Source of the DNA: Rhodococcus sp. Leaf278
GTDB lineage: Bacteria > Actinomycetota > Actinomycetes > Mycobacteriales > Mycobacteriaceae
Reading direction: 5' to 3'
DNA: 64,000 nucleotides
NCBI RefSeq assembly: GCF_001426085.1
Contig: NZ_LMRR01000044.1
Coordinates: 124,001 to 188,000 of the forward strand
Shown here: positions 9,019 to 17,257 of the stretch, piece by piece
How positions within the stretch are numbered: position 1 is the first letter of the stretch
Layout of the letters: the number at the start of each line of letters is the position of its first letter
The notes under the pieces: model-generated
The model's database searches: none
What the model was told of the DNA's origin: nothing
The model's input: the letters and a program-made list of their open reading frames with translations, nothing else
Position numbers and translations under genes: made by a program

Positions 9019-9681
9019 CTAGATATCCCGTTTCGATCGAATTCGGTCGACGGCAATGCGGAATCGACTAACCGGTCCGCACCTGCGCGATACCGGGTCC
9101 AGATCGGACTCGAAATCGACGTCCCGTAATTCCTCGAGCATTGTCAGCGATGCCCCCGCGGCCGACAATGCCGCGTGTGTATCGACGCCCGTCGACGGTG
9201 CCGACATGGGCACGTCGAGCAGGGCTCGTGCCATGGCGGGGTCACGCAGGCCCAGCACCCACCAGCCGCCGTCCTCGGCGGTGCCGAGCACGTCGCCATC
9301 GACGAGCCGCGCGGCTGCGTCGGACAGTATCTGTGCGGTCACCTGGGGTGTGTCCATACCGATCTGCAGTACGGCTCCGTCGGTGGCCGCGTCGGCGTGT
9401 GCATTCGCCAGCCGTTCCCCCAGTAAATCGCCGCGTTGCGTGATGACCGTGAACGACGCCAGAGCACGAATCAGTTCGTCCGCGCGAGCCGCGTCGGCAA
9501 GGGTGCCGGTGAGAGCTACGACGCGGTGGTCGACGTCGGACGCGGCGACGGCATCGAGGGTGTCCAGTAGCGAGGCTGCGGCCAGCTCGGCCGCAGCAGC
9601 ATCCCCGATCGTGGCGGCAAGGCGCGTCTTGGCCAGGCCGGGTACGGGAGCTTTGGCAACAACGAGAGCGGTGACGATCAC
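9019..9681 (-). CDS. TIGR04282/DUF2064 glycosyltransferase-like protein (Rv0540 type)
   Basis: The 220 residues begin with VTALVVAKAPVPGLAKTRL, the nucleotide-sugar-binding opening of DUF2064 proteins. LQIGMDTPQVT and LGTAEDGGWWVLGLRDP are the family's conserved core; DxP and EDGG are typical. The family was named from arsenosugar clusters and is distantly GT-A-like. The GTG start overlaps the preceding GT2 gene by 4 nt (GTGA), with GGAAGG 7 bases upstream, so translation is probably coupled. It is the last gene of the four-gene operon and matches M. tuberculosis Rv0540 in size and neighbourhood, implying a step in making or activating the methylthio-sugar donor. Confidence 0.85.
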   Translation of the reverse strand: MIVTALVVAKAPVPGLAKTRLAATIGDAAAAELAAASLLDTLDAVAASDVDHRVVALTGTLADAARADELIRALASFTVITQRGDLLGERLANAHADAATDGAVLQIGMDTPQVTAQILSDAAARLVDGDVLGTAEDGGWWVLGLRDPAMARALLDVPMSAPSTGVDTHAALSAAGASLTMLEELRDVDFESDLDPVSRRCGPVSRFRIAVDRIRSKRDI

Positions 9682-10331
9682 GAAAGGACCTTCCAGAAAT
9701 CTCGTACGGCGACGATCGTTCCCTTGACGGAGCCCGAAACCTTGGATGTACCGGCGGTTCTCGGGCGGTAGTCCACGTCGTGTTCGGCAACGGTCCACCC
9801 GGCCTGGGCCGCCAACACGAGCAGTTGCAGCGGGTAGCCGGAGCGGCGGTCGGTGACGTCGAGGTCGAGCAGGGCCTGGCGGCGGACCGCGCGGATGGCA
9901 CCGAGATCGTGGACCGGAAGCTTGTACTTGGTCCGGAGTCGAAGGGACAGAACGGCATTGCCGATTCTGGCGTGCAGCGGTGAGCTTCCCTTGGCCGGTC
10001 GTCGACGGCCGACGGCGAGATCGGCGTGATCCAATGCGGCCACGAGGGTCGGCAGATCACCCGGGTCCATCGAACCGTCTCCGTCGAGGACGCAGACGAT
10101 CTCGGTGTCGGCGGCGAGGACGCCGGCGTGCACGGCTGCACCGTATCCGGGCACGGACTCCGACACCACGGTGGCTCCGTGGGCCGCAGCGACGGCGGCG
10201 GTGTTGTCGGTGGAGTTGTTGTCCACCACTATCGTCCGATACCCCGCCGGCATCGAATCCAGCACTGCAGGAAGCGATTCGGCCTCGTTCATGCAGGGAA
10301 CGACGACGGTGACCGAGCCCGGGTCAGACAC
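9678..10331 (-). CDS. Family 2 glycosyltransferase (Rv0539-like polyprenyl-phosphate sugar synthase type)
   Basis: This 217-residue cytoplasmic GT-A enzyme opens with VTVVVPCMNEAESLPAVL and carries the metal-binding DxD-type motif in VCVLDGDGSMDPGDL. It has no membrane segment. The short length matches dolichyl- or decaprenyl-phosphate-sugar synthases such as Rv0539. GTG 10331 overlaps the end of the epimerase gene by 8 nt. In context it would load an epimerised methylthio-sugar onto a lipid carrier for the GT-C transferase encoded divergently; this is inferred from the homologous mycobacterial cluster. Confidence 0.88.
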   Translation of the reverse strand: MSDPGSVTVVVPCMNEAESLPAVLDSMPAGYRTIVVDNNSTDNTAAVAAAHGATVVSESVPGYGAAVHAGVLAADTEIVCVLDGDGSMDPGDLPTLVAALDHADLAVGRRRPAKGSSPLHARIGNAVLSLRLRTKYKLPVHDLGAIRAVRRQALLDLDVTDRRSGYPLQLLVLAAQAGWTVAEHDVDYRPRTAGTSKVSGSVKGTIVAVRDFWKVLS

Positions 10332-11382
10332 GAGGTGGCCCCGTACCCTCGGCGTCGCGCAACGGTGCGTCGGCGAATGCGGTGAGGCCCTCGCGGGGCA
10401 TGACCTTCGCGCGGAATCCCAGAGTCCGTTCGGCGAGTTCGGAACTGGCGACGATGTGCCGAACGTCGCCGGCTCGGTACTGTCCGGTGATTTCGGGTGT
10501 CGGACCGCCACGTGCGTCGGCGAGAATACCGGCGACCTCACCGATGGTGATCGGTTGTCCCGAACACACGTTGAGCGCGGTGAAGCCGTCCAGCGCGGCG
10601 GAGATCGACGCGATGTTGGCCGCCGCTACGTCGTGCACGTGGACGAAATCACGGGCCTGCTTGCCGTCCTCGTAGACCGTCGGAGCCTGCCCTCGTTCGA
10701 GCGACGATCGAAACATCGCTGCCACACCGGAATACGGCGTGTTACGCGGCATGTGCGGGCCGTACACGTTGTGGTAGCGCAGCGCTACCACCGATCCGCC
10801 GGTGGCGATTGCCCAGGCGGAGGCGTAGTTCTCCTGAGCAAGCTTGCTGGCGGCGTAGGTGCTCCTGGGTTCGAGCCTCGAATCCTCCTCGACCAGAAGC
10901 CAATCGAGTGGCTCACCGGACTGTGGATCGCGGTTGTCGAACAGGCCTGCGTCGAGGTCGGCTCGGGTGCGGGGAGGCGGAACGACGGTTTCGCCCGACG
11001 AATTGAGGTAGCGTCCCTCGCCGTAGACGACCATCGACGAGGCGAGAACCAGTCGGGTGCACCCCGCCTCGTACATGGCCGCGAGCAGGACGGCCGTCCC
11101 GTAGTCGTTGTGGCTCGCGTAGGCCGGGGCATCTGCGGCGTCGACGCCCGCTCCGACGACGGCTGCCTGATGGCACACCACGTCCACCCCGCGGAGGGTC
11201 TCGACGAGTGCGTCCTTGTCTCGTACGTCGAGGTCGGCGATCCCGTCGGCACGCGCGCCGGGGCCGTGAGCCGATGCGAGCATCGCGTCGACGGCCACCA
11301 CGTCCAGGTCAGCGACACGGGCGGCGTCGAGGATGTGGCCGCCGATGAAACCGGCTGCGCCGGTAAGGAGTACGCGTGTCAT
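10324..11382 (-). CDS. NAD-dependent epimerase/dehydratase (galE3/Rv0536-like)
   Basis: This 352-residue extended SDR enzyme has the NAD-binding GAAGFIGGHI motif at residues 8-17 and a YAASK catalytic motif near residue 175. The region RYHNVYGPHMPRNTPYSGVAA is the substrate-domain signature of sugar-nucleotide epimerases. ATG 11382 overlaps the phosphorylase stop codon by 4 nt (ATGA). Within the methylthioxylose-type cluster it may invert a hydroxyl of the methylthio-pentose (ribo to xylo needs C3 epimerisation); family membership is certain, the exact reaction is inferred. Confidence 0.87.
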   Translation of the reverse strand: MTRVLLTGAAGFIGGHILDAARVADLDVVAVDAMLASAHGPGARADGIADLDVRDKDALVETLRGVDVVCHQAAVVGAGVDAADAPAYASHNDYGTAVLLAAMYEAGCTRLVLASSMVVYGEGRYLNSSGETVVPPPRTRADLDAGLFDNRDPQSGEPLDWLLVEEDSRLEPRSTYAASKLAQENYASAWAIATGGSVVALRYHNVYGPHMPRNTPYSGVAAMFRSSLERGQAPTVYEDGKQARDFVHVHDVAAANIASISAALDGFTALNVCSGQPITIGEVAGILADARGGPTPEITGQYRAGDVRHIVASSELAERTLGFRAKVMPREGLTAFADAPLRDAEGTGPPRV

Positions 11383-12176
11383 GGCAGCTCGATCGGCAGG
11401 GTTACTCCGGCGTGGACTCGGCAATCGGAGCACTCGCCCGTGGGTGCGTCCCGTACCGCGGAGCGGACCAGCGTCTTGAGCGGCTCGATGTTCTTCTGGA
11501 ATTCTGCGAACACGTCCACCGCCTTGACTCCCTGACCGGATTCGATGCCGGCATCGAGGTCGGTCACCAATGCTATCGGTGCATAACAGAGTTCGAGCTC
11601 ACGCGCGAGAACGGCCTCGGGATGACCGGTCATGTTCACCAGTGTCCAACCCTGACGGGCGAACCACTGACTCTCCGCGCGAGTGGAGAAGCGCGGACCC
11701 TCGACCACCACCATGACTCCGCCGTCGATCGCGGTGTCCTGGACGGCCGCCCTGCGTAACTCCCCGCAATAGGGGTCCGCGAACTCGACGTGGATTCCGC
11801 CCTCGTCGAAATAGGTCTGCGTACGCCCGGACGTTCGATCGACGAGCTGATCGGGGATCACCACGGTGCCGGGACCGTACTCGGCCACCAACGATCCGAC
11901 GGCGCACGGCGCGAACACTCGTCTCACCCCGAGCATCCGGAGCGCCCACATGTTCGCGCGGTACGGCAACGTGTGCGGGGAGTATTCGTGCTTCCTGCCG
12001 TGCCGGGGTAGGAATGCGACCTGCCGACCCTCCACCTCGCCCAACGTGATCGGAGCGCTCGGCGGTCCGTAGGGCGTATCGAGCACGATCTCCTCGGCGT
12101 CGTCGGCGAAGAACGAGTAGAAGCCGCTACCGCCGATGACGGCGATCTCGGCCCGTCCCTGCCCGTCCTTGTTCAT
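11379..12176 (-). CDS. mtnP: S-methyl-5'-thioadenosine phosphorylase
   Basis: This 265-residue enzyme splits methylthioadenosine with phosphate to adenine and 5-methylthioribose-1-phosphate. The family blocks are complete: IGGSGFYSF (phosphate loop), PRHGRKHEYSPH, and NMTGHPEAVLARELELCYA followed by LVTDLDAG, with Asp residues contacting the purine. The start at ATG 12176 is fixed by GGAGG 8 bases upstream; an in-frame ATG at 12191 would overlap that site. It heads the operon mtnP-epimerase-GT2-DUF2064 and is close in size to M. tuberculosis Rv0535. No downstream methionine-salvage genes lie nearby, which favours a biosynthetic rather than a salvage role. Confidence 0.92.
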   Translation of the reverse strand: MNKDGQGRAEIAVIGGSGFYSFFADDAEEIVLDTPYGPPSAPITLGEVEGRQVAFLPRHGRKHEYSPHTLPYRANMWALRMLGVRRVFAPCAVGSLVAEYGPGTVVIPDQLVDRTSGRTQTYFDEGGIHVEFADPYCGELRRAAVQDTAIDGGVMVVVEGPRFSTRAESQWFARQGWTLVNMTGHPEAVLARELELCYAPIALVTDLDAGIESGQGVKAVDVFAEFQKNIEPLKTLVRSAVRDAPTGECSDCRVHAGVTLPIELP

Positions 12177-12285
12177 CTGTTCATCCTCCATCACGATCGG
12201 TCGATATGCTGTTCGGAAGTCGTGTTCGTCTCGAGGTCCGCAGGGAGAAAACACTATCCGTTACTGGAGAGAAGCCGTCGCCGGT

Positions 12286-13572
12286 GTGCTCGCCGTCGCG
12301 CTCGTCGTGGTCGCGTTCATCGTGCCGTATCTGGGAAACGAACTCGTCACTCCGATCATCAACCGAACGCCGCAGCAGGTGCGCGATTTCGCGGACGCGG
12401 CACCGCTGTTCGGGTTCCGTGAGATTCACGTCGGCTGGGGAACCCCGTTCGCCGTACTCATCGCCGTGGCCACCGTGCTGTGGGGCCCTACGGTGGCCCG
12501 CCGGTTGTCCTGGACGCGCTTGTTGTTCGTCGTATGGAGCGCGTCGGCAGCGTGGACGATGTCGTTGGCAATGGTCGACGGGTGGAAGCGCGGCTTCGTC
12601 GACCGACTGGCGTCGACGGACGAGTACCTGCACGAGGTACCGGGGATCACCGACATTCCCGAGACTCTGCGCGGATTCTCCGAGAGAATCCTGGACTACC
12701 AGGCGGATTCGTGGACGACGCACGTCTCGGGGCACCCGCCGGGGGCGTTGTTGACGTTCGTGTGGCTCGATCGCCTCGGCCTCGGCGGTGGGGCGTGGGC
12801 GGCCACGCTGTGTGTGCTGGTCGGAACCAGCGCTGCGGTCGCGGTGGTAGTCACGATCAAAATGCTGGGCGACGAGAACATGGCAAGGCGCGCTGCACCG
12901 TTCGTGGCCATCGCCCCGGCGGCAATCTGGATCGCCGTGTCGGCGGACGCATTCTATGCCGGTGTCGCGGCGTGGGGTATTGCGCTGCTGGCGATCTCCA
13001 CGAAGCGGTACCTGTGGCCCGCGTCGATCGGTGCGGGAGTGCTGCTCGGTTTCGGTATCTACCTGAACTACGGGCTGGTGCTGATGGGCTTGCCCGCGGT
13101 GGCCGTACTGATTGCCGGTCGAAAGATACTGCCGTTCGTGGGCGCGCTGGTCGGAGCGTTGATCGTCGCGGGCATCTTCACGGCGTACGGATTCTGGTGG
13201 TACGACGGTTACGAGCTGGTGCAGGAGCGTTACTACCAGGGCATCGCCAAGGATCGTCCGTTCGAGTACTGGGGTTGGGCGAACTTCGCGGCGCTGTTCT
13301 GCGCGCTGGGTGTGGCTGTGCCAGCAGCGTTTCCGCGGATACTCACGCGAGTGCAGCCGATCAACCTGCTGGTGATCGGTGGCGTGGCGGCGGTGGTGAT
13401 GGCAGATCTGAGTCAGTTGAGCAAGGCCGAGACCGAGCGAATCTGGTTGCCGTTCGCAATGTGGATGCTCATTGCGCCGGCGGTGTTGCCGATCCGTTCG
13501 CATCGGTTCTGGTTGGCACTGCAGGTGATCGGCGCGTTGGCGATCAATCATCTGCTGTTCACCAATTGGTGA
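12286..13572 (+). CDS. mtxT: GT-C-type integral membrane glycosyltransferase (MtxT/Rv0541c-like)
   Basis: A polytopic membrane protein with about ten hydrophobic helices and a conserved extracytoplasmic loop after the first helix (NRTPQQVRDFADAAPLFGFREIHVGWGTP), in which acidic residues typical of GT-C enzymes occur. HPPGALLTFVWLDRLGLGGG and YFWWYDGYELV-like segments recall lipid-phosphate-sugar-dependent transferases. Length and divergent placement beside mtnP match Rv0541c, reported to transfer methylthioxylose onto the mannose caps of lipoarabinomannan. The start is uncertain: GTG 12286 is the first standard codon clear of mtnP, but homology-like sequence begins about 10 codons earlier. 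A well-placed AGGGAG precedes ATC 12256. The gene symbol is tentative. Confidence 0.75.
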   Translation: MLAVALVVVAFIVPYLGNELVTPIINRTPQQVRDFADAAPLFGFREIHVGWGTPFAVLIAVATVLWGPTVARRLSWTRLLFVVWSASAAWTMSLAMVDGWKRGFVDRLASTDEYLHEVPGITDIPETLRGFSERILDYQADSWTTHVSGHPPGALLTFVWLDRLGLGGGAWAATLCVLVGTSAAVAVVVTIKMLGDENMARRAAPFVAIAPAAIWIAVSADAFYAGVAAWGIALLAISTKRYLWPASIGAGVLLGFGIYLNYGLVLMGLPAVAVLIAGRKILPFVGALVGALIVAGIFTAYGFWWYDGYELVQERYYQGIAKDRPFEYWGWANFAALFCALGVAVPAAFPRILTRVQPINLLVIGGVAAVVMADLSQLSKAETERIWLPFAMWMLIAPAVLPIRSHRFWLALQVIGALAINHLLFTNW

Positions 13573-14224
13573 GCGGCGCAGGCGTCATCTGGGCGAACCA
13601 GCGCCCGTCGATCGGTGCCACGTCGATAACCTGAAGGCCTGCTGCACGCGCGAGATCGGCGGTGGCGTCGGCGCTGACACTGGACCACGCGAACCAGTCT
13701 CCCACCATCGTGTCGGTTTCCCAGCGCACGGTGCGGTGCCGAATTCCATAGTCGCTGGGTGCATCCACCTCGGCGATCACGGCTCCGTGCGGTGCCAGCA
13801 GATCGGCAGCGCGGCGCAGCAGTCGAACAGGGTCGCCGCCGATGCCGATGTTTCCGTCCGCGAGCAGTACACAGGACCACTGGCCGGTGTCGGGCAGTGG
13901 CTCGAAGATGTCTTTCAGAACGGCGTTGCCGCCACGACCGATGGTCAGGTCGACGGCTGCTCTGGAGGTGTCGACGCCGAGGGCCGACACTCCTCGACGG
14001 GCCAGTGCCTCGGTGAGGCGACCGGGTCCGCAGCCGAGGTCGAGGGTGGGTCCGGTACATCGGCTGATCATTGCGTGATCGGCGCGACGATCCTCCGCGG
14101 ACGAGGCATCCCCGCCCATCCAGCGGGCAGTGGGCAGCCGCTCCCGGGAGCCGTCGGAATCGCCTATCCAACAGGGCAATCCGGCTGCTGCGCGGTGAAA
14201 GAGTGTATCTGCGGTGACGCTCAT
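13559..14224 (-). CDS. SAM-dependent methyltransferase of the cell-envelope cluster
   Basis: The 221 residues contain the SAM-binding loop TLDLGCGPGRLTEALARRG and the acidic ribose ligand in ALGVDTSRAA. Motif IV-like WSCVLLADGNIGIGGDP follows, and HGAVIAEVDAP corresponds to the post-IV strand. ATG 14224 overlaps the stop codon of the upstream membrane-protein gene by 4 nt (ATGA). Its 3' end overlaps the convergent GT-C gene by 14 bp, and both proteins end in Thr-Asn-Trp from one palindrome. The substrate is unknown; an envelope-glycan precursor is plausible from context. Confidence 0.8.
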   Translation of the reverse strand: MSVTADTLFHRAAAGLPCWIGDSDGSRERLPTARWMGGDASSAEDRRADHAMISRCTGPTLDLGCGPGRLTEALARRGVSALGVDTSRAAVDLTIGRGGNAVLKDIFEPLPDTGQWSCVLLADGNIGIGGDPVRLLRRAADLLAPHGAVIAEVDAPSDYGIRHRTVRWETDTMVGDWFAWSSVSADATADLARAAGLQVIDVAPIDGRWFAQMTPAPLTNW

Positions 14225-14691
14225 GCTCGGCTCCGTACGAGGATCAATCGAATGAAGTAAGCGGCTGCGCTCACGGTGAACAACGCGGTGGTGAGTACGA
14301 GCCAACGTCCGAGAAAGGGCTCCTGCGTCAAACCGGTTGCGGCGCGATACGACTCCGCACCCTGCGTGAGTATCCCGGGAAAGAACAAGAGAAACGTCAG
14401 CCCGGCTCCGAGTGCGGGAATGCGAACGTAATTGACGGGAGACAGCGTCCAGTGGCGGCGCGTCGATCCGGTCAGAAGTCGGTCGGCCAGCGAGTAGAGG
14501 GGATAGAGCACGGCGTCGTGCAGTAGTACCGAACCGAAGAACCACACGACGATCGACTTCCACCACACGTCGCTGTTCCACAGCGTCTGCGGACCTGCGA
14601 TCGCAACGACGTAGCCGACGAGTACGAACGACAGCAACAGGCCGACTGCGTGCAGTGGATGTCCACCGTAGATTTTCGTGAACGCTCTCAT
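14221..14691 (-). CDS. Small polytopic membrane protein
   Basis: The 156 residues contain about four hydrophobic helices (LHAVGLLLSFVLVGYVVAIA, then SIVVWFFGSVLLHDAVLYPL, ALGAGLTFLLFFPGIL and LVLTTALFTVSAAAYFI). HDAVLYPLYSLADR is a polar motif between helices two and three. GGAG lies 7 bases before ATG 14691. The gene is translationally coupled to the downstream methyltransferase. I do not recognise a named family; position suggests a part in envelope glycan or lipid modification. Confidence 0.75.
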   Translation of the reverse strand: MRAFTKIYGGHPLHAVGLLLSFVLVGYVVAIAGPQTLWNSDVWWKSIVVWFFGSVLLHDAVLYPLYSLADRLLTGSTRRHWTLSPVNYVRIPALGAGLTFLLFFPGILTQGAESYRAATGLTQEPFLGRWLVLTTALFTVSAAAYFIRLILVRSRA

Positions 14692-14720
14692 CCGAGGCTC
14701 CTGACCGTGCGATACAAACA

Positions 14721-14768
14721 CCCGTGCGCGGGAGCCACCGGTGTTGCTCGGTAGCTCCCGCGCACGGG
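14721..14768 (-). terminator. Terminator hairpin after the lipoprotein gene
   Basis: A perfect 15-bp stem, CCCGTGCGCGGGAGC (14721-14735) and GCTCCCGCGCACGGG (14754-14768), has an 18-nt loop. It starts 12 bases beyond the lipoprotein stop codon on the minus strand and insulates the small membrane-protein gene that begins 30 bases further on. Confidence 0.75.
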
Positions 14769-14780
14769 GTCAGAAAACTG

Positions 14781-15476
14781 TTACGAGGCGGTGTTGATGG
14801 TGATGGTTGCAACGCCCACGAGCAGTCCGGCGGTGACAGCATCGGTGTTGAAGGTGCTGTTCAGCAGTCCGGCAGCGGTCTCCGAGATCTTCACCTGGGT
14901 GCCCTGCAGGATTGCGGTGTTGTTGGGTCCGGTTGCCAGCGGCTGCAGGGTGCGTCCGTCGAGGTCGAACAGGACCGCGTCTGCGGCAGCTTCTTCGCCG
15001 TTGACCATGACGTCACCGGTGAGAAGCGAGGTGCCGGGATCGATGTCGAAGTTGACGAGCTCGACAACGGTGTCACCGGCGGTCAGCGAGAGGCCGCTGC
15101 CGTCGTGATTGATCTCGCCCTGGACGTAGGGGTCGACCGTGCCGGGCTCCCAGTACTTGACGTCTCCGCCGGTGATCGGGAAGCGGATGGAACCGTCTGC
15201 GAGAGTGGCGGTTCCGACAACTCCGGGCGTGAGGCCCAGGGTGGTCAGTGCGCCGGTGAAGCCGGGATCGAGAGCGACTGCGGTGTCGACACCGGTGAGG
15301 TTGTCGACTGCGGCGGCAGGCTCGGGGGTGCTCTCGGTGGTCTCCATGGCGGACGCTGCGGACGACGTGGCTTCGTCGACGGCGCTGGAGGCGTCGTCAC
15401 TGGAGCATGCGGCAAGCGGGACAATTGTCATTGCACCGATTGCGGTGGCGGCCAAAGCTTTACGAACAGTGAACAT
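14781..15476 (-). CDS. Putative secreted lipoprotein of unknown function
   Basis: The 231 residues begin with a lipoprotein signal peptide (MFTVRKALAATAIGAMTIVP) and a clear lipobox, LAAC, followed by a Ser/Ala/Glu/Thr-rich linker. The mature part (from about residue 55) is a predicted beta-rich domain with the phrases GDVKYWEPGTVDPYVQGEINHDGSGLSL (shown here in parts: GGDVKYWEPGTVDPYVQG and INHDGSGLSL) and TGDVMVNGEEAAA. This weakly recalls HtaA-like beta-sandwiches, but I cannot assign a family. ATG 15476 has GGAAGG 9 bases upstream. It is a single gene with its own terminator. Confidence 0.75.
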   Translation of the reverse strand: MFTVRKALAATAIGAMTIVPLAACSSDDASSAVDEATSSAASAMETTESTPEPAAAVDNLTGVDTAVALDPGFTGALTTLGLTPGVVGTATLADGSIRFPITGGDVKYWEPGTVDPYVQGEINHDGSGLSLTAGDTVVELVNFDIDPGTSLLTGDVMVNGEEAAADAVLFDLDGRTLQPLATGPNNTAILQGTQVKISETAAGLLNSTFNTDAVTAGLLVGVATITINTAS

Positions 15477-15636
15477 GTCGGTCAACCTTCCGTGCTCGTC
15501 TCTCGAGCGTTGTGGGTCATTCGGCGCTGCTTGCCGAGCGGATGGGTTCCATCTCGATCCCTGGTGGGAGCGTGACAACCTGTTACCCGACAAACCGGAC
15601 TGCCAAACGGAAAGCATCCTGAGAGTCACCTGAGGG

Positions 15637-17223
15637 TCAACGAAGAATCAAATCCGCAGCCCGTTCTCCGATCACCACCGACGGTGCATGGGTGTGTCCG
15701 CGGATGATGCTCGGCATGATCGATGCATCGGCCACGCGAAGGCGGTCTACTCCCCGCACTCGGAGCTCGGAATCGACGACGCTGCCCGCGTCGTTGCCCA
15801 TCCGGGCGGTGCCCACGGGGTGGTACAGAGTGTGCGCATTCTGCTCGAGCGCCTCGGTGAGCAGATCCGCCGGGGAGATGTTCGACGCCACCCTGGGGCG
15901 GATGATGTCACCGAGTTCGCCCTTCATCGAGGGGGTTTCGGCGATCGAGACGCAGGCCCGTAGCCCTTCGATCATGGCGCGGCGGTCGAGTCCGCCGGGG
16001 TCGCTGAGATAGCGCGGCTCCACGATGGGCTTGGCCAAGGGGTCGGCGGAGCGGAGGGTGATCTCGCCGTGGCTCTCGGGCTTGACGAGTACCGCGCCGA
16101 TGACGGCGGCGTGTGAATCCTGGCCGACGAGTCCCTCGTCGAAGAACGGTGCCGGTCCGAAGATGAGTTCGACGTCGGGCAGGGCGAGGTCTTCTCGGCT
16201 CTTGATGAATCCGTACGCCTCGGCGACGTTGGAGGTGAGCATGCCGCGTCGCCGCGTGAGGTAGTTGACCAGCTCGGGAATCTTCTCGGCGTGGAAGAGG
16301 GAGTCTCGTTCGGTTTTCCATCCGATGAGTGCGGCCAGGTGGTCGAGGAGGTTTTGTCCGACGCCCGGTGAGTGGTGCTGAACGGTGATGCCGTGCGATT
16401 TCAGTTGTTCCTGGTCGCCGATGCCCGAGAGCATGAGCAGCTGTGGGGTGTTGATCGCTCCACCGGAGAGGATCACTTCCTTGTGTGCGCGCACGGTGTG
16501 TGTCTCGCCGCCGGAGATGTATTCGACGCCCACGGCCGCGGTGCCCTCGAAGAGGACGCGAGTGGCGTGTGCTTCGGTGAGGATGGTGAAGTTCTTGCGC
16601 TTCTTCGCCGGTCGCAGGTATCCATCCGCGGTGCTCCACCGTGCTCCGCGCTTCTGGTTGACCATCGTGCGGGTGAAGCCCTTGGGCTCGGGCAGGTTGG
16701 CGGTTTCCAGCGGATAGCCCGCTTCTTCGACGCCGTCGAGGAACGACGACGTCAGGTCGCGGGGGCTGCGCTGGTGCGAGACGATGAGTGGGCCGTCGGT
16801 GCCCGCGTCGAGTGCTGTTGTGCCCTCGATGTTCTCGATCTTGCGGAAGTATCCGACCAGGTTGCGAAACGACCACGAGTCGTCGGACACCGCCGCCCAA
16901 TCGTCGTAGTCGGCGGCGAATCCGCGCACCCACATCATGGCGTTCATCGACGACGATCCGCCGAGCATCTTGCCGCGCGGCCAGTAGATGCTGCGATCTC
17001 GGAGCTCCGGCTGCGGTTCGGTCAGGTAATCCCAATCGACCTCGCTACGAAAGAGTTTGGAGAACGCAGCCGGGATGTGGGCGAACTTGTTCTTGTCCTC
17101 GGGGCCTGCTTCGAGCAGGATCACCTCGTTGCGTGGGTCAGCGCTGAGGCGATTGGCCACCACTGCGCCGGCGGAACCTGCGCCCACCACGATGTAGTCG
17201 GCAGTCTTGTGCTGTGAGCTCAT
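15637..17223 (-). CDS. GMC-family alcohol/choline-dehydrogenase-like oxidoreductase
   Basis: This 528-residue FAD enzyme opens with the ADP-binding motif IVVGAGSAGAVVANRLS and carries both GMC signatures (PRGKMLGGSSSMNAMMWVRG and SGGAINTPQLLMLSGIG). The C-terminal block HPVGTARMGND with catalytic His and a second His in RGHTHAPSVV completes the active site. It resembles choline and long-chain alcohol dehydrogenases. The aldehyde dehydrogenase gene ends 34 bases upstream on the same strand, so an alcohol is probably oxidised through the aldehyde to the acid. The divergent PucR-type gene beyond is the likely regulator. The substrate is not determined. Confidence 0.9.
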   Translation of the reverse strand: MSSQHKTADYIVVGAGSAGAVVANRLSADPRNEVILLEAGPEDKNKFAHIPAAFSKLFRSEVDWDYLTEPQPELRDRSIYWPRGKMLGGSSSMNAMMWVRGFAADYDDWAAVSDDSWSFRNLVGYFRKIENIEGTTALDAGTDGPLIVSHQRSPRDLTSSFLDGVEEAGYPLETANLPEPKGFTRTMVNQKRGARWSTADGYLRPAKKRKNFTILTEAHATRVLFEGTAAVGVEYISGGETHTVRAHKEVILSGGAINTPQLLMLSGIGDQEQLKSHGITVQHHSPGVGQNLLDHLAALIGWKTERDSLFHAEKIPELVNYLTRRRGMLTSNVAEAYGFIKSREDLALPDVELIFGPAPFFDEGLVGQDSHAAVIGAVLVKPESHGEITLRSADPLAKPIVEPRYLSDPGGLDRRAMIEGLRACVSIAETPSMKGELGDIIRPRVASNISPADLLTEALEQNAHTLYHPVGTARMGNDAGSVVDSELRVRGVDRLRVADASIMPSIIRGHTHAPSVVIGERAADLILR

Positions 17224-17257
17224 CTTTGTCCTTGAAGTCGGTGCGGGCGCAGGGGTG

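Noticed and set aside
12181..13551. 456-codon minus-strand frame opposite the GT-C transferase
   Set aside because: The translation is dominated by Arg, His and Gln with no domain; it is a shadow of the membrane-protein codons.
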